A stretch of 27,757 nt of DNA from CAZIGK01 sp964538615 (GTDB taxonomy: Bacteria > Pseudomonadota > Alphaproteobacteria > Rickettsiales > RI-342), in contig CAZIGK010000025.1 of assembly GCA_964538615.1 (NCBI GenBank), positions 1 through 27,757 of the forward strand, read 5' to 3'. The position numbers and the translations under genes were made by a program. Under the pieces are notes generated by a model. The model worked only from the letters and a program-made list of their open reading frames with translations. It searched no databases and was not told the DNA's origin. Shown here piece after piece: positions 8,372 through 16,153 of this stretch (positions are counted from its first letter, which is position 1; each line of letters opens with the position of its first letter).

Positions 8372-8383
8372 CCGCTCTTCCTT
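8351..8383 (+). terminator. Strong hairpin at the uvrB 3' end (no T tract)
   Basis: AAGGAAGAGC (8351-8360) and GCTCTTCCTT (8374-8383) form a perfect ten-base inverted repeat with a 13-base loop that contains the uvrB stop. No T run follows, so it is not a standard intrinsic terminator. It may protect the mRNA 3' end or act in Rho-linked termination. Confidence 0.4.
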
Positions 8384-8455
8384 GCACAAACCATTGCACA
8401 AGCCCCCACAAACTGTTAATCCATGGCAGTTATTCACTGCATTGAAGTGACCCGC

Positions 8456-10261
8456 ATGTCCGATCTTTCCCATATTCGCAATTTTTCCATCATCGCGCAT
8501 ATTGACCATGGCAAATCCACACTGGCCGACCGCCTGATCCAGCATTGCGGCACGGTAGCCGCGCGGGATATGGGCGAGCAGATGCTCGATAATATGGATA
8601 TTGAGAAAGAACGGGGCATTACCATTAAATCCCAAACGGTGCGTTTGCCCTATCTGGCGGATGACGGGCGGGAATATACCCTGAACCTGATGGATACGCC
8701 GGGGCATGTGGATTTCGGCTATGAAGTCTCGCGCTGTCTGGCGGCCTGCGAAGGCTCGCTGCTGGTGGTGGATGCCAGCCAGGGGGTAGAAGCACAAACG
8801 CTGGCTAACGTCTATCAGGCAATTGAAAATAATCATGAAATTATCCCCGTATTAAACAAAATCGACCTACCCGCCGCCGATCCGGAACGGGTGCGTGCGC
8901 AAATTGAGGATGTGATAGGCATTGACGCCAGCGATGCGATTCCGGCCTCCGCCAAGGCAGGCATCGGGATTAAAGACATTCTGGAAGCCATCGTCACCCG
9001 TCTGCCCGCCCCAAAAGGTGAGCTGGACGAGCCGTTGCAGGTATTATTGATCGACAGTTGGTATGACGTGTATCTGGGCGTCATTGTACTGGTGCGGGTC
9101 ATGAACGGTTCGCTCAAGCGCGGCATGAAAATTAAATTCATGCAAACCAAGGCAGAATATGTGGTAGAACAAGTTGGCGCTTTCACGCCGAAAAAGGTGA
9201 TTCTGCCGGAACTGGCTCCCGGTGAAGTCGGCTTCATCACCTGCGGCATCAAACAGGTGGCGGATTGTAAAGTCGGGGACACCATTACCGATGTCCGCCG
9301 CCCCTGCGAGCAGCCGCTCACAGGGTTTAAACCGCATTTGCCGGTGGTTTTCTGCGGGCTTTACCCGGTCGATGCCGCCGAATTCGACCATTTGAAAGAA
9401 TCGCTGGCCAAATTGCAACTGAATGACGCCAGCTTCAGCTTCGAGGCGGAATCCAGTCAGGCGCTGGGTTTTGGCTTCCGTTGCGGTTTCCTTGGGTTGC
9501 TGCATCTGGAGATCATTCAGGAGCGTCTGGAACGGGAATATGACGTCAACCTGATTACCACCGCCCCCAGCGTGGTCTATCAAATGCACATGAAAGACGG
9601 CAGCATGAAACTGCTGCACAACCCAATTGATATGCCGGATGTGACGCGGATTGAGAAAATTGAGGAACCATGGATTAAAGCCTCCATCCTTGTGCCGGAT
9701 GAATATCTCGGCAATGTACTCGCCCTCTGTACGGAAAAACGCGGCGTACAGGTGGATCTCACCTATGTCGGCAACCGTGCCATGGTGGTCTATCGCCTGC
9801 CCCTGAACGAGGTGGTGTTCGATTTCTACGACCGCCTGAAAAGCTGCTCCCGTGGCTATGCCAGCTTCGATTATGAAATGGCAGGCTATGAAGAGAGTGA
9901 TCTGGTCAAACTCTCCATTCTGGTCAATAACGAACCGGTGGACGCACTGGCCATGCTGGTGCACCGCTCGCAGGCGGAGCATCGTGGTCGCGGCATGTGC
10001 GGACGGATGAAAGACCTGATACCGCAACAGCTTTTCCCCATCCCCATTCAGGCGGCCATCGGCGGCAAAATCATCGCCCGCGAAACCGTGAAAGCCATGC
10101 GTAAAGACGTCCTCGCCAAATGCTACGGCGGGGATATTTCCCGCAAACGCAAACTGCTGGATAAACAAAAGGCCGGGAAGAAAAAGATGCGCATGGTGGG
10201 CAATGTGGAAATCCCTCAAAGTGCTTTTATTGCCGCGTTGAAAATGGATGATAGCAAGTAA
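8456..10261 (+). CDS. lepA: Elongation factor 4 (LepA), translational GTPase
   Basis: A 601-residue LepA/EF4, a ribosome-binding GTPase linked to translation initiation and back-translocation. The GTPase motifs are the P-loop AHIDHGKST at residues 14-22, DTPGH at 80-84 and NKID at 134-137. The C-terminal domain carries the family sequences VDALAMLVHR and YGGDISRKRKLL. I use the ATG at 8456, which starts MSDLSHIRNF as in the family and gives 601 residues (E. coli 599). An in-frame ATG at 8423 would add 11 unlike residues. It is probably a single-gene unit; the next gene, recJ, is convergent. Confidence 0.96.
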   Translation: MSDLSHIRNFSIIAHIDHGKSTLADRLIQHCGTVAARDMGEQMLDNMDIEKERGITIKSQTVRLPYLADDGREYTLNLMDTPGHVDFGYEVSRCLAACEGSLLVVDASQGVEAQTLANVYQAIENNHEIIPVLNKIDLPAADPERVRAQIEDVIGIDASDAIPASAKAGIGIKDILEAIVTRLPAPKGELDEPLQVLLIDSWYDVYLGVIVLVRVMNGSLKRGMKIKFMQTKAEYVVEQVGAFTPKKVILPELAPGEVGFITCGIKQVADCKVGDTITDVRRPCEQPLTGFKPHLPVVFCGLYPVDAAEFDHLKESLAKLQLNDASFSFEAESSQALGFGFRCGFLGLLHLEIIQERLEREYDVNLITTAPSVVYQMHMKDGSMKLLHNPIDMPDVTRIEKIEEPWIKASILVPDEYLGNVLALCTEKRGVQVDLTYVGNRAMVVYRLPLNEVVFDFYDRLKSCSRGYASFDYEMAGYEESDLVKLSILVNNEPVDALAMLVHRSQAEHRGRGMCGRMKDLIPQQLFPIPIQAAIGGKIIARETVKAMRKDVLAKCYGGDISRKRKLLDKQKAGKKKMRMVGNVEIPQSAFIAALKMDDSK

Positions 10262-10687
10262 TTGACGAATGCCACGCGTATGGGGAGTGGCTCGGCTGCG
10301 AAAACTTACAGCGACATTTTTTTAGCCAACTGGTGACAGTTGCATGTTGAATTGCGAAGGCAACCCAATCGAAATCAGATTCACCATCACGACTGATAAT
10401 GAATGGGGCACTCTCAAAACGCCCTGGGCTGCGGGTTGCCAAATCGCCTTGTATTCACTCTTTGCTGTGAGTTAAAGTGTTTCAATGATGGGGTAACCCG
10501 TCACCCAAACCACCCGGACGGGAACATATCCCATACCGCACTATTATGCAAAAAATGGTTCTGTAACAGAGGCTTTTTTTCCATAAGGGGGAATCAGCAC
10601 ATCGCAAGGAACAGTTGTCCCCACACAGCTTCACATAACCGGATGCAGACCACGCATGACGGACAGAGAAAAACACCATCCGGCGGT
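10262..10687. other. Long convergent gap between lepA and recJ
   Basis: These 426 bases lie between the 3' ends of two convergent genes, far more than termination needs. I see a weak terminator candidate for lepA (10271-10323) and a perfect six-base stem with a four-base loop (CAACTG/CAGTTG, 10327-10342). There is also a T7 tract at 10575-10581 after a short hairpin. A 71-codon minus-strand frame (10227-10442, TTG start) has plausible composition but resembles nothing I know. The region could be a decayed gene or hold a small RNA. Confidence 0.5.
10271..10323 (+). terminator. Weak candidate terminator of lepA
   Basis: GCCAC (10271-10275) can pair with GTGGC (10287-10291), and GCTG (10295-10298) with CAGC (10309-10312). 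Seven T follow at 10317-10323. Both stems are short, so the call rests mainly on the T tract just past lepA. Confidence 0.3.
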
Positions 10688-12499
10688 TTAACGGCTGAAT
10701 GCGGCATCATCCACAAAAAAATCGACCGATTCCCGATCCTGCCAATGGTTGATTTGCAAGGTACCCGCCAGATGCAAACGACGCCCACGGGCAGAGAGCA
10801 GCACCTCCCCCAGCGGTTTCTGCATGGCACGAAACGCCATGGCTTTGCGGCGGCGGTTGGTGGTTTCATCCACCAGCCACAGCCGCACATGACCGTCCCC
10901 CACCACATCGGCACTCAGAATGTGCGCATGCGCCAGCACAAAGCGTGGCGTGGGGTTACCCTGACCATATGGAGCAGCTTTTTCCAACAGGCGCACCAGT
11001 TCTACCGTTGCACCGGAAGGCGCCAGCACGCCATCCAGTTTCAGGGTGGGGGCGCGACCATAGACTTCAGCGGCATGACACATGCGCTGTAACAAAAACT
11101 CCCGCAATGCTGGCAGTTGTGCTTCTTCTACGGTAAAACCCGCCGCCATGGCATGCCCTCCGCCTGCGATCAACAGGCCTTGCGCTTTAGCCGCCAGTAC
11201 GGCGGCTCCCATATCCACCCCCGGTACCGAGCGGCAGGACGCTTTGCCAATGCCTTGCTCCATGGCAATAACGGAAACCGGACGCTGGTAGGTTTCCTTC
11301 AACCGACCTGCCACAATCCCGATCACGCCTGCGTGCCAGCCTTCTCCGGCCAGAGTCAACACAGGTGGCAAATCGCCCATAGCTTCCACCTGAGCGGATG
11401 CCTCTTCCAACACCTGTGCTTCAATGGCTTTGCGTTCAGCATTCCATTGGTTAAGCTGCTCTGCCAGTTGCCGTGCTTCATCTGGATTTTGGCTACTGAG
11501 TAATTTTACCCCCGTATCGGAGGCGCCAACCCGCCCCCCCGCATTAATGCGCGGCCCCAGCAAAAAACCCAGATGGTAGGCAGTGGGCTGACTGTCCAGT
11601 CCAGATATATCACACAACGCAGTCAGGCCGATATTGCGCCGATTGGCCAGTATTTTCAACCCTTGCGACACAAAAGCGCGGTTTAACCCCGTGAGAGACA
11701 CAACATCGCAGACCGTGCCCAACGCCACCAGATCCAGCCATTGCAATGGATTAGGCTCCGGGCAGGTGGCATAAAACCCTTTCTCCCGCAGGCAGCGATT
11801 GGTGGCGATAACCAGCAGAAATGTCACCCCCACAGCCGCCAGATGCCCAAGCGTACTCTCCTCATCAAAACGGTTGGGGTTGACGATGGCGTGAGCCATC
11901 GGCAATTCCGGCGTCCCGATATGGTGGTCAATGACCAGACTATCCATACCCAGTCGGGCGGCTTCTGCCAGCGGCTCGAAAGACACCGTGCCGCAGTCTA
12001 CGGTCACCATAACCTTTGCCCCTTGCTCTGCAAACCGCTGCATCGCGGGAACAGAAGGGCCATAGCCTTCCAGCATCCGGTCTGGGATATGATATATCAC
12101 ATCTGCTTCAAGGTGCCGCAAAAACAGCAATAGCAGCGCCGTGGAGGTGCCACCATCCACATCATAATCCCCCAGAATGGCCACACGCTGCTTCTGTAAC
12201 ACGGCATCCGCCAGCCGCTCAGCCGCCTTGTCCATATCCTTCAGGCAGGAGGGGTCAGGCAGTTGTTCTTTCAATGAAGGGGCAAGGTAATATGCGGCCT
12301 CTTCCAGCGTAACGCCGCGCCCTGCCAGCACATGCCCCATCAATTCCGGCAGTTGGTATTGCTGGCTGAGCTGCAAAGCCAGACGGGCATTCTGATGCCG
12401 CGCCACCCAGCGAAAGCCATTGATAGAACGCTCTACCCCCAGCAGGGTATCAGGTGGGCTTATGCCGGGTTCTGCGCCGGGAATGTGAGCAGGTTGCAT
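10688..12499 (-). CDS. recJ: Single-stranded-DNA-specific exonuclease RecJ
   Basis: A 603-residue 5'-3' single-strand exonuclease of the DHH phosphoesterase family, used in recombination and repair (RecF pathway, mismatch repair). The metal-binding motifs are present in order: GDYDVDGGTS (Asp residues 111, 113, 115), VDCG (168-170) and DHH (191-193). The DHHA1 motif GGHAMAAG is near residue 470, and a C-terminal OB-fold region follows. I choose the ATG at 12499 (MQPAHIPGAE). The frame stays open upstream, but those 47 residues do not resemble RecJ. No clear Shine-Dalgarno is visible. It is convergent with lepA and downstream of tRNA-Leu on the same strand. Confidence 0.94.
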   Translation of the reverse strand: MQPAHIPGAEPGISPPDTLLGVERSINGFRWVARHQNARLALQLSQQYQLPELMGHVLAGRGVTLEEAAYYLAPSLKEQLPDPSCLKDMDKAAERLADAVLQKQRVAILGDYDVDGGTSTALLLLFLRHLEADVIYHIPDRMLEGYGPSVPAMQRFAEQGAKVMVTVDCGTVSFEPLAEAARLGMDSLVIDHHIGTPELPMAHAIVNPNRFDEESTLGHLAAVGVTFLLVIATNRCLREKGFYATCPEPNPLQWLDLVALGTVCDVVSLTGLNRAFVSQGLKILANRRNIGLTALCDISGLDSQPTAYHLGFLLGPRINAGGRVGASDTGVKLLSSQNPDEARQLAEQLNQWNAERKAIEAQVLEEASAQVEAMGDLPPVLTLAGEGWHAGVIGIVAGRLKETYQRPVSVIAMEQGIGKASCRSVPGVDMGAAVLAAKAQGLLIAGGGHAMAAGFTVEEAQLPALREFLLQRMCHAAEVYGRAPTLKLDGVLAPSGATVELVRLLEKAAPYGQGNPTPRFVLAHAHILSADVVGDGHVRLWLVDETTNRRRKAMAFRAMQKPLGEVLLSARGRRLHLAGTLQINHWQDRESVDFFVDDAAFSR

Positions 12500-12630
12500 G
12501 GGTGCGTTTTCGTGATAAGAAGAGAGTGATGATGGCTTTCTGTGAACATGCTTGTACCACAGTTTTGGATGATTGAACCTAGCTTTTACAAGCACAGCAG
12601 CAACATCGTGCCATACATCGTAGTAAGGGC

Positions 12631-12717
12631 TGGTGCTCACGGCCGGAATCGAACCGGCACGACCTTACGGTCAACGGATTTTAAGTCCGCAGCGTCTACC
12701 AGTTCCGCCACGCGAGC
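12631..12717 (-). tRNA. tRNA-Leu (anticodon UAA)
   Basis: An 87-base tRNA on the minus strand with CCA encoded. The acceptor arms GCTCGCG and CGTGAGC pair over seven bases with one G-T. The D arm contains GGCGGAACTGGTAGACGC, the anticodon loop is CTTAAAA (anticodon TAA), and a long class II variable arm (TTGACCGTAAGGTCG) identifies leucine. The T arm is GCCGG-TTCGATT-CCGGC with discriminator A. Upstream on its strand are weak -10-like sequences (TATAGA about 12 bases before the 5' end), but no firm promoter. The beta-barrel gene on the other side is divergent. Confidence 0.97.
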
Positions 12718-12830
12718 CTTTATTTGCAGTCTATACGCACACCCGATTGTGTACGCAGCTTTTGCCTGTGGTGCAAGTGGAAAGATAGCCTCGTGCGGCC
12801 TCGTTGCCAGAAAAAACGGTAGGATAGGGC

Positions 12831-12859
12831 TTGTCATCACCAACTAAATGTAGTATGTA
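12831..12859 (+). promoter_or_regulatory. Candidate promoter of the outer-membrane protein gene
   Basis: TTGTCA (12831-12836, five of six consensus matches) and TATGTA (12854-12859) are spaced by 17 bases, 46 bases before the chosen start codon. The region is shared with the divergent tRNA-Leu gene. Confidence 0.35.
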
Positions 12860-12904
12860 GATGGTTAGTAGATACTATAAATGCCGTTTGTAGGGTGTTT
12901 TTTC

Positions 12905-13531
12905 ATGGCTAAAGTTCTTGCTGCTCTTTTGTTTGGTGCCTCGGCACTGGTTGCTGCCAACGCTGCTCAGGCAGAAGAGCGTTGGCCGCTGTGGTATTTG
13001 TCGCTAACAGGCGGCTGGTCGCAGCATGGCACTTCGGATACCTCCGGCGCGGGGGATATTGACTATCAATCCGGTCTGGATGGTGGTTACGGCTTCAGCG
13101 CAGGCTTGGGTTACAAGCCTCCGGTAGATGGCGGCCTTTTCGGACACAGCCGCGTAGAAGCAGAAATGCTCTATACCATGCATGACGTGGATACCATTGG
13201 TGGCGTATCAGCGGATGGCGATATGGCCAACACCGCCTTCATGGCCAACCTGTTATTTGATATTCCAACAGGTACCGGCCTGACGCCATACCTTGGGGGT
13301 GGTGTTGGTTTAACCGCTGTGAATCTGGATGCCCCAAACCCACTGAACGGCGACGAAGTGGTCTTTGCGGGTCAGTTCAAAGCGGGTCTGGCCTATCAGC
13401 ATGATTTAATTCCTTACGTGGATTTCATGCTGGGTTACCGTTATTTCCTTTCGCAGGATGTTGAAATTCAGGGTCAGGATGTTGAAAACGACTTCCACAT
13501 GGTGGAAGCCGGTGCACGCTTCAACTTCTAA
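12905..13531 (+). CDS. Outer-membrane beta-barrel protein (OmpA/OmpX-like small barrel)
   Basis: A 208-residue exported barrel protein. Residues 1-23 (MAKVLAALLF...AQA) form a Sec signal peptide. The mature part shows alternating polar and hydrophobic strands with glycine-rich turns (GYGFSAGLGYKPP, TPYLGGGVGLTAV, VDFMLGYRYF). It ends in phenylalanine (ARFNF), the usual signal for the outer-membrane assembly machine. It resembles the OMP_b-brl class of surface antigens and no specific transport role can be read. I prefer the ATG at 12905 because it begins the signal peptide directly and has GGG upstream; an in-frame ATG at 12881 would add eight residues. It is a single-gene unit with its own promoter and terminator. 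Confidence 0.85.
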   Translation: MAKVLAALLFGASALVAANAAQAEERWPLWYLSLTGGWSQHGTSDTSGAGDIDYQSGLDGGYGFSAGLGYKPPVDGGLFGHSRVEAEMLYTMHDVDTIGGVSADGDMANTAFMANLLFDIPTGTGLTPYLGGGVGLTAVNLDAPNPLNGDEVVFAGQFKAGLAYQHDLIPYVDFMLGYRYFLSQDVEIQGQDVENDFHMVEAGARFNF

Positions 13532-13585
13532 CCTTGTCCGAAATTGCTCTTTCGTTCTTTCTAGCCTCTGAAGAGCAATGACTCC

Positions 13586-13624
13586 AACCCCGCCTGAGCC
13601 TTTTGGTTCGGCGGGGTTTTTTTT
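13586..13624 (+). terminator. Strong rho-independent terminator of the barrel gene
   Basis: AACCCCGCC (13586-13594) pairs with GGCGGGGTT (13610-13618). The interior GAGCC/GGTTC extends the stem around a TTTT loop, and a run of eight T (13617-13624) follows. This is the clearest intrinsic terminator in the window. Confidence 0.92.
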
Positions 13625-13690
13625 ATCTGCATCAAGGGGTATCCTTTCCATGGCTGCGTATATATGCGCGGACCATTGTGACGCGAAGAT

Positions 13691-14641
13691 CTAGCGGGGT
13701 CTGCCGGATGATGCGGAATCAATGCCTGTCTCTGGTGACGGAACATGGGGCGTATAGCTATCGTTATAACTGGCGATTTCCTGCATACGCCATGTACGAT
13801 ACGCCGTTGCCACAGCTTCCACCCGTGCTTCCGCTTCCGTTGCGGGTAATGATGCGGGCGACCGATCCGTGCCCAAGGTGATAGGCTGGCCAATAGCCTG
13901 CAGTGCTTCCAGTGCTGGTGGAATGGCCAAATCTACAGTGCCTACAATGCGCGAAATATAAGCATCTGGCAGTGGGCCTTGATAATACCCTCTCTCTCGA
14001 TCAGAAAACTCTGCAATATGCGGCTGTCCATCTTCGCCAATCCCCATATACACCACGACATGAGGAATGCCATCCGCATCACGATCCAGAAACAGCAGAC
14101 TACCCGACGGAACATCTTCCAGTTGGGCGGCAGGGTTCGCGCTATCCAATGCAAGTGGTTGATAGGTCGTATAGCCAGCATCTGCGTTGCGCTGGTAATG
14201 GTTGTGGCCATTCGTGGCGTTCCAAGGTGAAAAACCAACGCTATCCGGTTGACCAAAACGCTCTCCGCCTGCCTGCTCAGAGGTACCCTGCCCAATATCC
14301 ACTTGCAAAACTGTGGCGATGATATGGCGTGTGAAGCCAGAGCAATCCAGACCGGGGGGAACAGTGGTATCTTTGCCATCCAGCCACGCATAGGTGGAGT
14401 CTGTCATGCTTTTAGCGCCCAATTGATAAGTAGCTTCCTGATAGGCCGGATTGCTGGCCTCCATCAGAATGGCATGGCGCAGAATATCTGCCACCTGTTC
14501 TGGGGTGGGCAGCAGGGCGCCATCCGTTGCGATGATAATATTCCCAACCAGCAGGTCATGTACGCCTGGCTCTTCACCATCCTGTCGCACATGGTAGGGA
14601 AAAGCGGGTTCTGGTAGGATGATTCCTGATTCTGATGCCAT
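13691..14641 (-). CDS. NlpC/P60-like cysteine hydrolase, otherwise unrecognised
   Basis: A 316-residue protein. Residues 95-103 (PPGLDCSGF) match the catalytic cysteine motif of NlpC/P60 peptidases, with Cys100. The second family block is GSLLFLDRDADGIPHVVVYMG (about 180-200), which places the catalytic histidine at His194. His208 could be the third polar residue. The family hydrolyses peptide bonds in cell-wall stem peptides or related amides. There is no signal peptide, membrane segment or SH3/LysM binding domain, so how it would reach peptidoglycan is unclear. The N-terminal 90 residues and the Ala/Glu-rich C-terminal 80 are unfamiliar. A GAGG lies nine bases before the ATG. It is alone between the barrel gene and maf. 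Confidence 0.65.
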   Translation of the reverse strand: MASESGIILPEPAFPYHVRQDGEEPGVHDLLVGNIIIATDGALLPTPEQVADILRHAILMEASNPAYQEATYQLGAKSMTDSTYAWLDGKDTTVPPGLDCSGFTRHIIATVLQVDIGQGTSEQAGGERFGQPDSVGFSPWNATNGHNHYQRNADAGYTTYQPLALDSANPAAQLEDVPSGSLLFLDRDADGIPHVVVYMGIGEDGQPHIAEFSDRERGYYQGPLPDAYISRIVGTVDLAIPPALEALQAIGQPITLGTDRSPASLPATEAEARVEAVATAYRTWRMQEIASYNDSYTPHVPSPETGIDSASSGRPR

Positions 14642-14729
14642 AGGATGCTACCTCATGAACCATTCTGCCACCCCTTTATGACAAGTTCATGAATGCTTCT
14701 GTACCACGGCTGATGGAAAAAACCTGAAT

Positions 14730-15302
14730 CTATAGCAAGCCTGCGCGTTGCAGAGCATGACGGGTAGGTAGAAGAGGCAAGCCAATGACGTTGGAAACCT
14801 GTCCATCCAACCGCTTGACCAAGGCCTCTGCGCAGCCCTGAATGGCATAACCTCCGGCCTTGTCCTGCCATTCACCACTTTGCAGGTACCAGCGCATGTC
14901 CTCGTGGCTGACATGTTTGAATTGCACCAGCGTGCGGGTCGTCTCAGCATAAAGAAAATCCCCTCCCCGTCCCAAAGCAACCGCGGTAAAAACCTGATGC
15001 CGCCGCCCGGAAAGCAGGCGTAGGCAATGCCTGGCTGTGGCTTCGTCTTCTGCTTTTGGCAAAATCCGACGCCCCACCCCCACGACAGTATCAGCCGCCA
15101 ATACCCAGTCTTGCGGGTTTTGCTGCATGATGATGGCGCATTTTTCCCGCGCCATTCTAAGCGCGTATGGCTGCGGCAATTCGTCTTTATGCGGGGTTTC
15201 GTCAATATCCGCTGGAAGAATGGTCTCCGGCGTGACGCCTATTTGCTGTAATAACTGCAAACGACGAGGCGAAGCAGAGGCCAGAATCAGCCGCGTGGCC
15301 AT
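14730..15302 (-). CDS. maf: Maf-family nucleoside triphosphate pyrophosphatase
   Basis: A 190-residue Maf protein, a house-cleaning pyrophosphatase that hydrolyses non-canonical or dTTP/UTP-type nucleotides to monophosphates. The N-terminal motif SASPRRLQLL (residues 9-18), the catalytic Asp71 in AADTVV and the segment KAGGYAIQG (about 148-156) are diagnostic. The last segment suggests the YhdE-like (dTTP/UTP) rather than the YceF subgroup, which is an inference. It starts six bases after infA and is almost certainly cotranscribed with it, the usual order in alphaproteobacteria. Confidence 0.93.
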   Translation of the reverse strand: MATRLILASASPRRLQLLQQIGVTPETILPADIDETPHKDELPQPYALRMAREKCAIIMQQNPQDWVLAADTVVGVGRRILPKAEDEATARHCLRLLSGRRHQVFTAVALGRGGDFLYAETTRTLVQFKHVSHEDMRWYLQSGEWQDKAGGYAIQGCAEALVKRLDGQVSNVIGLPLLPTRHALQRAGLL

Positions 15303-15308
15303 TCGGGT

Positions 15309-15533
15309 TTATTGCCCTACGTGACGGAATTTAATGCGGCCTTTGGTCAGGTCATAGGGAGTCATTTCTACAGTTACCTTATCACCTTCCAACACGCGAA
15401 TGCGGTTTTTGCGCATTTTGCCAGACGTATGCGCCAGAATTTCATGGCCATTTTCCAGTTTCACACGGAACATGGCATTCGGCAATTGCTCAACGACTTC
15501 GCCGGGAAATTCCAGTAATTCTTCTTTCGCCAT
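15309..15533 (-). CDS. infA: Translation initiation factor IF-1
   Basis: A 74-residue S1/OB-fold protein that occupies the ribosomal A site during initiation. The sequence runs from MAKEELLEFPGEVVE through NGHEILAHTSGKMRKNRIRVLEGDKVTVEMTPYDLTKGRI to the C-terminus. This is the full, canonical IF-1 family pattern. AGGA is placed seven bases before the ATG. It lies between the UPF0262 gene and maf on the minus strand. The 110-base upstream gap holds inverted repeats that could regulate it. Confidence 0.98.
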   Translation of the reverse strand: MAKEELLEFPGEVVEQLPNAMFRVKLENGHEILAHTSGKMRKNRIRVLEGDKVTVEMTPYDLTKGRIKFRHVGQ

Positions 15534-15570
15534 AAGTGCGTCCTGACATCCTTGGTATGCTATCGCGATT

Positions 15571-15620
15571 TGAGTAGGCTTGTGTGGTACTCAAAAAGTG
15601 GATGAAAAGCAAGCCTTTTT
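15571..15620. promoter_or_regulatory. Two overlapping inverted repeats upstream of infA
   Basis: TGAGTA (15571-15576) and TACTCA (15588-15593) are a perfect inverted pair. AGGCTTG (15576-15582) and CAAGCCT (15610-15616) are a second pair that overlaps the first and ends in T5 on the plus strand. No plus-strand gene lies upstream, so the T tract is unexplained. The pair could be an operator, two alternative RNA folds or an antisense terminator. Confidence 0.3.
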
Positions 15621-15643
15621 CCCTAATAGGCATGAAGGAGGCA

Positions 15644-16153
15644 TTACCGCACTTCCGCACCGGATTTAATCTGCATCACACACATCAGCGTGAAAAGGCG
15701 GCGAGCCGTATCAAAATCCATGTGGATTTTGTCTTTCAGCAGATCTTTCAGCATTTGTGAACCTTCGTTATGCACGCCTCTGCGTCCCATATCAATGGCT
15801 TCGACCTGAGGGTGATTGCCCACAGAAATCGCATGGTAATAGCTTTCACAGATAATGAAATAGTCTTTAATCACAGAGCGCAGAGGGGAGAGAGGCAGCA
15901 TGACCTGTGTGGTGGCGTCTCCTTCTTCCTGCGAAATATCAAACTGCATGCGATTTTCTACGGGTTGCAGATGCAACAGATACGGCCCCTGAAATAAGGG
16001 CTGTTCATACGCGTCCGGCTGACAGGGGTAGAACAGGCTTTCCGTCGCCAGATCCGCCAAAGCGACCATGCGTTCATTTTCCACCACCGGACTACGGCGA
16101 ATCCGCACATCCTCATACAGGGTCACCCGTTGCAGGCGTAGCTGCTGATTCAT
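15644..16153 (-). CDS. UPF0262 family protein
   Basis: A 169-residue protein of UPF0262, an alphaproteobacterial family with no assigned function that I know of. The diagnostic C-terminal half is RSVIKDYFIICESYYHAI, then EAIDMGRRGVHNEGSQMLKDLL and DFDTARRLFTLMCVMQ. No signal peptide or membrane segment. Its ATG overlaps the hisD stop as ATGA, so translation is coupled to histidine synthesis genes. In related genomes it also sits between hisD and infA, so the position is conserved though the reason is not known. Confidence 0.93.
   Translation of the reverse strand: MNQQLRLQRVTLYEDVRIRRSPVVENERMVALADLATESLFYPCQPDAYEQPLFQGPYLLHLQPVENRMQFDISQEEGDATTQVMLPLSPLRSVIKDYFIICESYYHAISVGNHPQVEAIDMGRRGVHNEGSQMLKDLLKDKIHMDFDTARRLFTLMCVMQIKSGAEVR

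Noticed and set aside
9044..10219. 391-codon open frame antisense to lepA
   Set aside because: It lies wholly within lepA in the complementary strand, is rich in His/Gln/Phe as expected of a shadow frame, and has no family character.
10403..11092. 229-codon plus-strand frame after lepA
   Set aside because: More than half is antisense to recJ and the composition is shadow-like, with no ribosome-binding site.
12542..12847. Open frames across the tRNA-Leu gene (both strands)
   Set aside because: They translate the tRNA itself, a common artefact.
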